From Bermanella sp047621325 (GTDB lineage Bacteria; Pseudomonadota; Gammaproteobacteria; Pseudomonadales; Oceanobacteraceae), in assembly GCA_047621325.1 (NCBI GenBank), contig JBLHLT010000009.1, positions 62,001 to 126,000 of the forward strand: DNA of 64,000 bases, written 5' to 3'. The translations under genes and the position numbers were made by a program. Below, piece by piece: positions 43,160-50,682 of this stretch. Below the pieces are notes generated by a model, which was not told where the DNA came from, did no database searches, and worked only from the letters and a program-made list of their open reading frames with translations. Numbering within the stretch: position 1 is the first letter of the stretch; every line of letters begins with the position of its first letter.

Positions 43160-44485
43160 ATGTTAATGCCCCATAATAAAATTGAAAATCAACTTAAACG
43201 CTGGCTGAGCACCACCAGCGTGCCTTGGTTTGCCCTATACGCTATGAGCGCGGCTTTTTTAACCTATTTTTCGATGTATGCTTTTCGTAAACCGTTTACG
43301 GTAGGGCAATACGAAGGCTTATTTTTATGGGAGGTGGATTTTAAAATTGTTTTAATTTTAAGCCAAGTGGTTGGCTATATGCTGTCAAAGTTTATTGGCA
43401 TAAAAGTGATTTCTGAAATGATGCATAACCGCCGCGCGGTTGCCATTGTTGCGTTAGTCGGTTGTGCACACTTAGCATTATTGTTATTTGCGGTATTACC
43501 TGAACCCCTAAAACCCATTGCAATATTTTTTAACGGTTTACCTCTTGGCATGATTTGGGGGTTGGTATTTAGCTTTTTAGAAGGGCGTCGCACATCTGAA
43601 TTATTAGGCGCAGGCTTAAGTGCCACTTTTATTATTGCATCTGGCATGGTGCGCAGTGTGGGTGGTGGTTTGTTAATGTATTGGGATGTGGACCAATTTT
43701 GGATGCCATTTTTTACGGGCTTAATTTTTATGCCGCTATTACTCATTGCTGTATATGGCTTATCGCTATTACCTGAACCTACAAAAGACGATATAGCAGC
43801 CAGAACCCTACGGGTCCCCATGAATTCAAACGATCGCTGGCAAATGCTAGGGCAATATTGGTTTGGTTTATTATGTTTGGTTTTGGCCTTTTTAATGTTC
43901 ACGGCGTTAAGAGATTTTCGTGATAATTTTTCCGCTGAAATTTGGTCGTCACTGGGCTATGGTTCAACCCCAGAGATTTTTACGTATGCAGGGGTACGCA
44001 TTGCCGCCATTGTGTTAGTGGTTCTGGCTTTTTTAATGTTTATTCGCAATAACTTTGTGGCGTTTACTGCTAACCATGTGGTGATTTTTTGTGGCACGTT
44101 ATTATTAGGATTAAGCACGTATTGGTTTCAACATGCATTTATCTCAGGTAAAGCGTGGATGATTCTGATGGGGGCGGGCTTATACATGGCGTATATTCCC
44201 TTTAACTGCTTTTTATACGACAGAATGCTCGCCATGACGGGCAAACCGGGTAATGCCGGATTTTTGATTTATATATCAGACAGTGCCGGTTACATTGGCA
44301 GTGTGGGTTTGTTGTTAATAAAGCACTTTCATTCCCCTGAGATATCGTGGTTAAGCTTTTTACAGAGTGCCGTGTATGTATCAGCGTTATTAGGGGGCAC
44401 CTTAATGATTGTCTCTTGGGTGTTTTTTAAATTAAAAATGCCAAATACATCACCCGATTTAACCGCCGTGCCCAGTGCATCCTAA
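43160..44485 (+). CDS. MFS-like transporter (DUF5690-type) of phosphonate island
   Basis: 441 residues with about 12 TM helices. The N-terminal FLTYFSMYAFRKPFTVGQYEG and GLPLGMIWGLVFSFLEGRRTSE recall MFS permeases, especially the DUF5690 group that I associate with phosphonate clusters. It should import a phosphonate or an organic product across the inner membrane; no PhnCDE ABC system is present to do so. It begins 49 bases after the oxidoreductase, probably one operon with it. AGAGGA precedes ATG 43160. Confidence 0.72.
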   Translation: MLMPHNKIENQLKRWLSTTSVPWFALYAMSAAFLTYFSMYAFRKPFTVGQYEGLFLWEVDFKIVLILSQVVGYMLSKFIGIKVISEMMHNRRAVAIVALVGCAHLALLLFAVLPEPLKPIAIFFNGLPLGMIWGLVFSFLEGRRTSELLGAGLSATFIIASGMVRSVGGGLLMYWDVDQFWMPFFTGLIFMPLLLIAVYGLSLLPEPTKDDIAARTLRVPMNSNDRWQMLGQYWFGLLCLVLAFLMFTALRDFRDNFSAEIWSSLGYGSTPEIFTYAGVRIAAIVLVVLAFLMFIRNNFVAFTANHVVIFCGTLLLGLSTYWFQHAFISGKAWMILMGAGLYMAYIPFNCFLYDRMLAMTGKPGNAGFLIYISDSAGYIGSVGLLLIKHFHSPEISWLSFLQSAVYVSALLGGTLMIVSWVFFKLKMPNTSPDLTAVPSAS

Positions 44486-44507
44486 ATAGCTGAATTCTTT
44501 TCTTATG

Positions 44508-44536
44508 AATTAAGGTCAAGTAAACTGGCCTTAATT
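44508..44536 (+). other. Hairpin between transporter and GntR regulator genes
   Basis: AATTAAGGTC / GGCCTTAATT pair at 9 of 10 positions (plus G-T) around a 9-base loop, 19 bases before the regulator start. No T-run follows. It could be a weak terminator or an autoregulatory site; it lacks the TGGNNTAKNCCA pattern. Confidence 0.5.
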
Positions 44537-44554
44537 GATTCTATTGAGTGCAAT

Positions 44555-45256
44555 ATGATTCCTGCTTACATCAAAATTCGTGACTATTTGAGTCAACAAA
44601 TAGCGAAAGGTGTTATTCCAATTCACAGTAAGCTGCCATCAGAGCGTGAACTTGTTGAACAATTCTCGACGACCCGCATTACTGCCCGTGAAGCGCTGAG
44701 TAAATTAGAAGCAGCAGGCGTGATTTATCGCTCTAACAGGCGAGGCTGGTTTGTTTGTCCTGCACGGCTAAATTATGATCCGTCTTCACGGGTGAATTTT
44801 TATCAATTAGCACAAGAACAAGGGCGACAAGCAGGCACACATGTATTAAAGATTAAAAAAGTAAAAGGCCCTGCGGATATACGTCAGCAATTTAATTTAA
44901 AACCCACAGAGAAATTAGTAGAGCTAAGCCGTGTGCGGTTTTTAGAAGTGCGTCCGGTTTTATTTGAGAAAATCTATTTACCTGAACGCTTAGTACCTGA
45001 TTTATCACAGCGTAATTTAAATGGCTCGCTCACTCAAATTTTAAAACAAGACTATGGTCATGTGATCACTCAAGAAGACAATCAAATAAGAGTCGAAGCC
45101 ATTTATGATGATCAAGCACACGAATTACAATTAAACGATGGCTCCCCTTGTTTGAATATTCATCGTAAACGGTATGCCAAAAATGGCACGTTAATCGAAT
45201 ACGATATCGAATACTGGGTACACAGCGCCATTGAGTTGGTGATCAGTAGCCGCTAG
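44555..45256 (+). CDS. GntR/UTRA-family transcriptional regulator of phosphonate island
   Basis: 233 residues. N-terminal winged helix (KLPSERELVEQFSTTRITAREALSKLEAAG, then the wing RSNRRGWFV) and C-terminal UTRA ligand-binding domain (about 90-233: KLVELSRVRFLEVRPVLFEKIYLP, CLNIHRKRYAKNG). This is the HutC/PhnR type. It is the only dedicated regulator in the island and is the natural candidate to bind the five CTGG...CCAG palindromes located at the phosphonate promoters. Its ligand could be aminoethylphosphonate or phosphonoacetaldehyde (inference). It converges on the EamA gene with a 2-base gap. Confidence 0.88.
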   Translation: MIPAYIKIRDYLSQQIAKGVIPIHSKLPSERELVEQFSTTRITAREALSKLEAAGVIYRSNRRGWFVCPARLNYDPSSRVNFYQLAQEQGRQAGTHVLKIKKVKGPADIRQQFNLKPTEKLVELSRVRFLEVRPVLFEKIYLPERLVPDLSQRNLNGSLTQILKQDYGHVITQEDNQIRVEAIYDDQAHELQLNDGSPCLNIHRKRYAKNGTLIEYDIEYWVHSAIELVISSR

Positions 45257-45258
45257 CT

Positions 45259-46158
45259 TTATAAGCTGATCATCAGCAGCCCCGCACAAATTAATGCAAT
45301 GCTGATGATCTTTTGAGTGTTAACCTTCTCGCGCATCACAAACACACCAAAGGCAAACCCAACCGGAATACTGATTTGCCGAAACGCGACAATATCCCCA
45401 GCACTGGCCACAAATGACATGGCACACAACACCAAAAAGTAACTTAAGCTAATGACCAGTCCTGTTTGAATCGCAGATAAATCAAACTGAATATTAACGG
45501 CTTGTTTACGAATGATACGCAGGTAAATCCAGCCTATTAATACCGTGGCCCAACCTTGTAATACGATATATAAGCTGCCCAATATAAATGGTGATGCGCT
45601 GGATTGTGTCGACCAGTTACGTTGAATAAAGTGATCGGTAATTGAATACCCTGTCGTACCAAGTGCGCTTAGCAATAAAAATTGTATTTGATTGGCGCGA
45701 ATGTTTTCACGCTTAGGCAATAAAAATAATGTGCCCAGAACGATCAACCCGTAAGCGGCCCATTGAGTTGTTTGATACTCAGTTTGATAGTGAGGCTCGT
45801 TGTGTGTCGATGAACCGAATAAAAGCCCGATCAATAAACTAGCAATCGGTACCCATAAAACAGGCAGTGCACGAATAATCGGGTAAGCCACGGATAAGTC
45901 TAACGTTTGATAGCTTTTTGCTAAACCCGCTAAATATAAAACCTGAAAAACACCGCTAATCAGTATTAAAGGTAAAAATGAAAGTTGTATCAGTGTTTGC
46001 CAAAAGATAAATAAAATAGGGCTTAAAATAACCGACGAAAAAAAAGTGGCCACAATAAAAAAATGCAGGCTAGGTGTTGCCTGCATTTTTCCCAATAGAT
46101 TCCAAGCGGCATGCAATACCGCTGACAGTACCACAAGACCGATGGCGATGGTTGCCAT
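45259..46158 (-). CDS. EamA/DMT-family transporter
   Basis: 299 residues from ATG 46158. The start overlaps the phnX stop by one base (TAATG); earlier in-frame ATG 46185 is within phnX and unlikely. Ten TM helices in two EamA halves: AAWNLLGKM in the first helix, LGTTGYSITDHF near the middle and SFVASAGDIVAFRQISIPVGF near the end. Drug/metabolite transporters of this family often export or import small polar molecules; within phnW-phnX it may export a by-product or import aminoethylphosphonate. It is the last gene of the four-gene operon. Confidence 0.82.
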   Translation of the reverse strand: MATIAIGLVVLSAVLHAAWNLLGKMQATPSLHFFIVATFFSSVILSPILFIFWQTLIQLSFLPLILISGVFQVLYLAGLAKSYQTLDLSVAYPIIRALPVLWVPIASLLIGLLFGSSTHNEPHYQTEYQTTQWAAYGLIVLGTLFLLPKRENIRANQIQFLLLSALGTTGYSITDHFIQRNWSTQSSASPFILGSLYIVLQGWATVLIGWIYLRIIRKQAVNIQFDLSAIQTGLVISLSYFLVLCAMSFVASAGDIVAFRQISIPVGFAFGVFVMREKVNTQKIISIALICAGLLMISL

Positions 46159-46985
46159 TAAGGGGCAATGCCCTGTGCAATCCATGATTCGATTGTTGCA
46201 ATGGCTTGGGGCAATTGACTGACCGAATCAATCACAATATGCGCACCTTGTGCATTAAAGCGCGCATAACTTTTTTCTTTTAACGGTTGCTGCGCTTCAT
46301 CACTTAGTGCGTGCCATTCGTGTTCGTCTAAGCCGACTTCGTTACCAGACACGGCTACGCCGACTGTCCACATGCCTGCGCGAATGCCTTCTTCAATACC
46401 GGGTAGCGTGTCATCGACTTTGACACAGGCTCGAACGTGATCTGCACCCAGTGCTAACATGGTCATTAATGCCATATCCGGCATTGGGCGGCCTCGTTTT
46501 ACTTCGGTTGCGCAGATAGTCGTCAGCGGTGTGTAACCTTGTTCTTTTGCAAATGCTAAAGCAGGTTCGACCATTTCTCGTGCGTAACCGGTGTTGCCGC
46601 CAATTTTGTAGCCCTTGTTTACCAGTTCATCAAATGCGTTTTTCCAGCCAGGGATTAATTGGCTACGCTGTTTGATGATGTTGGTTTGTATCGGTAAAAA
46701 ATCATCATACAAACGATCGATATCCGCTTGAGTATGGGCGCTGCCTTTTATGGCTTGCCACTGTTGTTGAATGTTTGCATTACTTAACATGCGGGTAATG
46801 TGCACTCGTTTTTCGGTGCCCATTGGTTCGCGTGCTTGTGCTTGAGTAACGTGCACACCTTCACGCTCAAACAATTCTATAAAAGCACGTACCGGTGCCA
46901 GTGAGCCAAAATCAATGGTGGTGCCAGCCCAATCTAGAATAATGGCTTGCACTGGGCCTTGGTAATGCAGGGTTGCTTTAAGCAT
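46158..46985 (-). CDS. phnX: Phosphonoacetaldehyde hydrolase (PhnX)
   Basis: 275 residues from ATG 46985; AGAG lies upstream and the family start is near here. A HAD-superfamily enzyme splitting phosphonoacetaldehyde to acetaldehyde and phosphate. The nucleophile Asp is in ILDWAGTTIDFG, the Schiff-base Lys in EPMGTEKRVHITRM, and KVDDTLPGIEEG is the acidic motif. Length equals the family norm (about 270). It overlaps the PhnZ-like gene by 8 bases and the transporter by 1. Confidence 0.95.
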   Translation of the reverse strand: MLKATLHYQGPVQAIILDWAGTTIDFGSLAPVRAFIELFEREGVHVTQAQAREPMGTEKRVHITRMLSNANIQQQWQAIKGSAHTQADIDRLYDDFLPIQTNIIKQRSQLIPGWKNAFDELVNKGYKIGGNTGYAREMVEPALAFAKEQGYTPLTTICATEVKRGRPMPDMALMTMLALGADHVRACVKVDDTLPGIEEGIRAGMWTVGVAVSGNEVGLDEHEWHALSDEAQQPLKEKSYARFNAQGAHIVIDSVSQLPQAIATIESWIAQGIAP

Positions 46986-47517
46986 GTTGTTTCTCTTTTC
47001 TCGATAATATAAGGGTTTGTGACAGTAATAATTCTTCGTAGCTGGCAATGTCGCTCACGTTGTGACTATGAGTGGATGCCTGACTTAATAATTTCTTTTC
47101 AATTTGAAAAAGACTCATGCACGCAAAAAACCAAGGGGACTCTTCAAATAGCTTGGCGGTTCCGCTTTCAAGTGTGCAGGGCTGCGATGCGTATTGCTTG
47201 GTAATGGCTTTAAGCCGTATGGGCTTGGTAATGTGATCAGGAAACGTCAGCTTTAAGCATTCAGCTGCGTGTTTGTCTTTATTTAATGGGGTGCGGGATG
47301 CCGTTTGGTTGAGCGACTTAATGACTAATTCGTCTAAGTCATACAGTAATGCACAGACGGTTAGTGTGTCTTCGAGGTTTCGATCAAGGGCATATTGCGC
47401 CCTAGCAATGGCTTTTTGTTGATAGCTTAGCCCGCAAGGGGCCATGCAATCACCAAAGCGTTCAAAAAAATCTAAGATCGGTTTTAATTTTTTTCGTGCT
47501 AGGGTTCTTGGCCTCAT
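46978..47517 (-). CDS. Degenerate PhnZ-like HD-domain protein
   Basis: 179 residues. The length and the segment ECLKLTFPDHITKPIRLKAITKQYA match the phosphonate-linked HD oxygenase family (PhnZ: ...FPxxVTEPVRLHVxAKRYL). But the defining HD pair reads Tyr59-Asp60 (ALLYDLDEL instead of ALLHDIGHL), and the first His of the metal site is missing (SYQQKAIARA instead of xxHAL). A di-iron site seems impossible, so the protein is probably not an oxygenase. It is retained intact between phnW and phnX and so may act as a partner or sensor. Hypothesis only. Confidence 0.75.
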   Translation of the reverse strand: MRPRTLARKKLKPILDFFERFGDCMAPCGLSYQQKAIARAQYALDRNLEDTLTVCALLYDLDELVIKSLNQTASRTPLNKDKHAAECLKLTFPDHITKPIRLKAITKQYASQPCTLESGTAKLFEESPWFFACMSLFQIEKKLLSQASTHSHNVSDIASYEELLLSQTLILSRKEKQHA

Positions 47518-47526
47518 GAGTGACCT

Positions 47527-48630
47527 CTATATCCAATATCTATTTTTAGAAATGGCATTAAGCAGTACTTCAATGTCCGCAGGTTGCACATCACCAATAT
47601 GGCCAATGCGAAAACAAGGGGTTTGTGCCACCTTGCCCGGGTAAATAACAAACCCGTATTCTTTTAAGCGGGTATAAAATGTTTTGAAATCAAATTTTTC
47701 ACTCTCCGGTGTATGAAACGTAGTAATGAAGGGCGACTGTTTGTCTTGCTCAATAACACAACGAAAACCTAATTCGGTCATGCCATTAACCAGCACGTCA
47801 TGATTTTTTTGATATCGGGCATGGCGTGCGCTAATGCCACCTTCTTGTGCTAATTCTTCAAGTGCTTTTTGAAATGCACGCACCACATGAGTAGGCGATG
47901 TGAAGCGCCACTTGCCTTGGCCTTGCTCCATGGTGTGCCATTGATCATACAAATCCAGTGAGTGAGATCGGGCTAAGCCTTTGCAATTTTCAAGCTCACT
48001 TTCTTTAGCGATAATAAAACCGAATCCCGGCACCCCTTGAATACACTTGTTTGCGCTACTGATTAAAAAGTGAATGCCCAGAGCATCTATATCAATAGGA
48101 ATACCGCCAAAGCTGCTCATGGCATCGACGATCCATACTTTTTGGTGTTGTTTGATAATGGGGGCGTATTGTTCAATGGGGTTTAAAATTCCCGTGGTCG
48201 TTTCACAATGAACCGTGGCCACATGAGTAATGTTTTGATTGAGCGTTAAAAATTCATCAAGTTCGTGGGTGCTCACCGACTGAGTTTCACTGGCGACCAA
48301 ACAGAGTGTGTTGATATCAAGTTGTCTCGCCATGGTTGCTATGCGTTCACCATAGGCACCGTTGACTAACACTAATAACTGTCCTTGCTTAGGTACGCAG
48401 CTACCAATGACACTTTCAACACTGAAGCTGCCACTGCCTTGCATGAGTACGGTACTGTAACCCGTGGCGGCTGTTGCCAGTTTGGTTAAGGTGTTGCGAA
48501 TGGGTTGCACTACACCAAGATTATAATCTTCATCCCATGTGCACCAATCTCTAAGCATGGTTTGCTTCACACTGGCAGTGGTGCTCAATGGGCCGGGGGT
48601 GAGTAATAAGTAGGGGTTGTTGGAATCCAT
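47527..48630 (-). CDS. phnW: 2-aminoethylphosphonate:pyruvate transaminase (PhnW)
   Basis: 367 residues, the family norm. A fold type I PLP aminotransferase converting 2-aminoethylphosphonate and pyruvate to phosphonoacetaldehyde and alanine. Signatures: LLTPGPLSTTASVKQTMLRD, CTWDEDY, DAMSSFGGIPID and the PLP lysine in SSANKCIQGVPGF. It leads the operon phnW - PhnZ-like - phnX - EamA. The operator at 48650-48663 sits 20 bases before its ATG. Confidence 0.96.
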   Translation of the reverse strand: MDSNNPYLLLTPGPLSTTASVKQTMLRDWCTWDEDYNLGVVQPIRNTLTKLATAATGYSTVLMQGSGSFSVESVIGSCVPKQGQLLVLVNGAYGERIATMARQLDINTLCLVASETQSVSTHELDEFLTLNQNITHVATVHCETTTGILNPIEQYAPIIKQHQKVWIVDAMSSFGGIPIDIDALGIHFLISSANKCIQGVPGFGFIIAKESELENCKGLARSHSLDLYDQWHTMEQGQGKWRFTSPTHVVRAFQKALEELAQEGGISARHARYQKNHDVLVNGMTELGFRCVIEQDKQSPFITTFHTPESEKFDFKTFYTRLKEYGFVIYPGKVAQTPCFRIGHIGDVQPADIEVLLNAISKNRYWI

Positions 48631-48649
48631 TTTTCTCTCGTTTTGTTTG

Positions 48650-48663
48650 CTGGTCTAGACCAG
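48650..48663. promoter_or_regulatory. Phosphonate-regulon operator upstream of phnW
   Basis: CTGGTCTAGACCAG is a perfect 14-bp palindrome and the best copy of the motif. Confidence 0.8.
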
Positions 48664-48754
48664 AATAAGCAGAAGGTTAATGGCCAAAGATGGGATTTAC
48701 AATCAATTAAATTTGAAGTTTTTATGACAGTTGGGCTCAACCTGTATTTGTTGT

Positions 48755-48772
48755 ATGTCATTAAGCTGTCAC
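48755..48772 (+). promoter_or_regulatory. PHO box upstream of phosphatase-hemopexin gene
   Basis: ATGTCATTAAGCTGTCAC matches the CTGTCAT-N4-CTGTCAT consensus with only terminal deviations, 98 bases before the start at 48871. Confidence 0.7.
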
Positions 48773-48838
48773 AGTGTGTACTGCGGGGCCATAGAAGTTT
48801 CATGGATGGTTCACCCATTAGAAATATACATTCTTGAT

Positions 48839-48854
48839 ATTGGACTAGACCAAT
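48839..48854. promoter_or_regulatory. Phosphonate-regulon operator upstream of phosphatase-hemopexin gene
   Basis: ATTGGACTAGACCAAT: arms ATTGG/CCAAT with the TGGACTAGACCA core, 16 bases before ATG 48871 and adjoining its ribosome-binding site AGGAGG. Confidence 0.7.
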
Positions 48855-48870
48855 ACAAAAGGAGGTCACA

Positions 48871-50625
48871 ATGAAACTCATTAAACGAATAGCAGTAGGC
48901 TGTGTGATGGTATTTTCATCACTGGTGGCGGCAGAAAGTAAAGTATTACTGATAGGCATTGATGGCGTGCAGTTCGAGAAGTTGCAAGCGGCCCACACGC
49001 CTAATATCGATAAACTGAATATTAGTAAGGCATTTACAGGGGGCATAGCGAGCACGGGGACTGAACAACAAACCTCAAGTGGCCCAGGGTGGTCTACGAT
49101 TTTAACCGGTGTATGGGCAAACAAACACCGCATTACGGCTAACGATGATGATTTAGCCAACCCAGATTTTCCGAGTGTATTTAAACGCATTCGCGATGCA
49201 AAACCCAATGCTTACATCGCCAGTATTGCTCATTGGGGAACACCTAATACTCATTATTTTAGAAATGACGTAGTAGGCAATAACCTGACACTTAATGGGA
49301 TTTCTGACCAAGCCGTAACCGATAAAGTCATTGATGTCATTAATACCACCAGTGCCGATTTTATATTTGCTCATCTAGATGACCCAGACCATTATGGCCA
49401 TTCTCAATGCTTTGGTTCGGCTTATCAAAATTCAATCGAAGTGGCTGACGCGCAAGTGGGCCAAATGATGGCAACGGTGAATGCCAAAATGGCGCAAGGA
49501 GAAGACTGGTTAGTGTTAATTACCACGGATCATGGTCGCACACCCATAGTGGGTTGTGGTCATGGCAATCAAAGCGTACAAGAAAAAACCATTTTTATTG
49601 CCAGCAATCAATCTCTTAATCATGAATTTAATCAACCAGCGAACAATCTTGAAAACCAAGATTTTAACGGATTATACGCTTACCCATCACAAGCGAGTAT
49701 TACGCCAACCGTGTTACGCCATTTAGGCATTGAGCCACTTGTTGATTGGGCACTTGATGGTATTCCATTAAATGGTGATTTGGCTGTGCGTAAATTAATG
49801 GCATCCAATACCAATGCGGATTTAACGTGGGTTCCTGAAAGTGATGCGAATGTAGACGTGTTTCGAAACGGCCAACTTGTGGATAACGTCAACGACCTTG
49901 AAGGACAGTGGAGTGATCTGCAAACCGTCAATGGTGTATTAGATTACACCTTGGTGAAAAACGGCACACCGGCTACTTGGCGTTTGAATCGTTTAGACAT
50001 TACCGCCGCGTTAGATTGGAATGCGACCCGTGCGTATTTTTTCCGCTCGGATAATCAATATGTACGTTACAGTAAAATTTTAGATAAAGCGGATGCGGGA
50101 TACCCTAGTGCAACCAACGAAGCCACTTGGCCGGGTTTAGGCGCATCTGCGGATAAAATTGTCGCAGCCTTTAGAAAAAATACCGACAAAGCGTATTTCT
50201 TTTTAAACGATGGTAATTACATTCGTTATGACATTAGTGCTGACGAAGCCGATGCTGGTTACCCTAAACCGATTAATAACGACACTTGGCCGGGTATGGA
50301 AAATTACGCAACGAGTATTGTGGCGGCGTTGCGCTGGAGTGGTAATCGGGTGTACTTCTTTTTAGATAATGGCCAATACATTCGCTATAACCTTGATAAC
50401 GATCGTGTTGATTCAGGTTATCCAAAAGTTATTAATAACAACACTTGGCCTGGTCTGGGTGATTATGCCAATGAGATTCAGTCGGCGGTTAAGTGGAATG
50501 ATGGTCGCGGTTATATCTTTTTGAAAAACCAAAAATATGTACGTTACAACATTGCGCTTGATCGTGTTGATGCCGGATATCCAAGTGGCGTCAATAATGA
50601 TACTTGGCCTGGATTAATGAATTAA
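48871..50625 (+). CDS. Secreted phosphodiesterase/phosphatase (AP superfamily) with hemopexin-like C-domain
   Basis: 584 residues. Signal peptide (about 1-22). Alkaline-phosphatase-superfamily domain about 24-310: metal Asp in LLIGIDGVQ, nucleophile region SSGPGWSTILTGVWANKH, LDDPDHYGHS, TTDHGR and the His of GCGHGNQS, as in nucleotide pyrophosphatase/phosphodiesterases. From about 375 to the end come four hemopexin-like repeats (e.g. RAYFFRSDNQYVRY, KAYFFLNDGNYIRY, RVYFFLDNGQYIRY, RGYIFLKNQKYVRY, each with DAGYP and WPGL), probably one four-bladed propeller for binding a polymer or surface. It likely frees phosphonates or phosphate from larger esters outside the cell. Confidence 0.88.
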   Translation: MKLIKRIAVGCVMVFSSLVAAESKVLLIGIDGVQFEKLQAAHTPNIDKLNISKAFTGGIASTGTEQQTSSGPGWSTILTGVWANKHRITANDDDLANPDFPSVFKRIRDAKPNAYIASIAHWGTPNTHYFRNDVVGNNLTLNGISDQAVTDKVIDVINTTSADFIFAHLDDPDHYGHSQCFGSAYQNSIEVADAQVGQMMATVNAKMAQGEDWLVLITTDHGRTPIVGCGHGNQSVQEKTIFIASNQSLNHEFNQPANNLENQDFNGLYAYPSQASITPTVLRHLGIEPLVDWALDGIPLNGDLAVRKLMASNTNADLTWVPESDANVDVFRNGQLVDNVNDLEGQWSDLQTVNGVLDYTLVKNGTPATWRLNRLDITAALDWNATRAYFFRSDNQYVRYSKILDKADAGYPSATNEATWPGLGASADKIVAAFRKNTDKAYFFLNDGNYIRYDISADEADAGYPKPINNDTWPGMENYATSIVAALRWSGNRVYFFLDNGQYIRYNLDNDRVDSGYPKVINNNTWPGLGDYANEIQSAVKWNDGRGYIFLKNQKYVRYNIALDRVDAGYPSGVNNDTWPGLMN

Positions 50626-50645
50626 ATCCGAGGGTTTCTAAGCAT

Positions 50646-50673
50646 AAAAAGAAGGCAATAATGCCTTCTTTTT
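50646..50673. terminator. Bidirectional terminator
   Basis: Perfect stem AAAAAGAAGGCA / TGCCTTCTTTTT with loop ATAA, between convergent phosphatase genes. Confidence 0.94.
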
Positions 50674-50682
50674 ATGTCACGG

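Noticed and set aside
43375..43902. Minus-strand 175-residue frame within the MFS-like transporter
   Set aside because: Fully antisense to a strong membrane-protein gene, with Pro/Asn-rich composition typical of reverse reading of TM helices.
48585..49208. Minus-strand 207-residue frame
   Set aside because: It overlaps both the phnW start and the phosphatase-hemopexin gene and covers the operators and PHO box; no family match. Antisense shadow.
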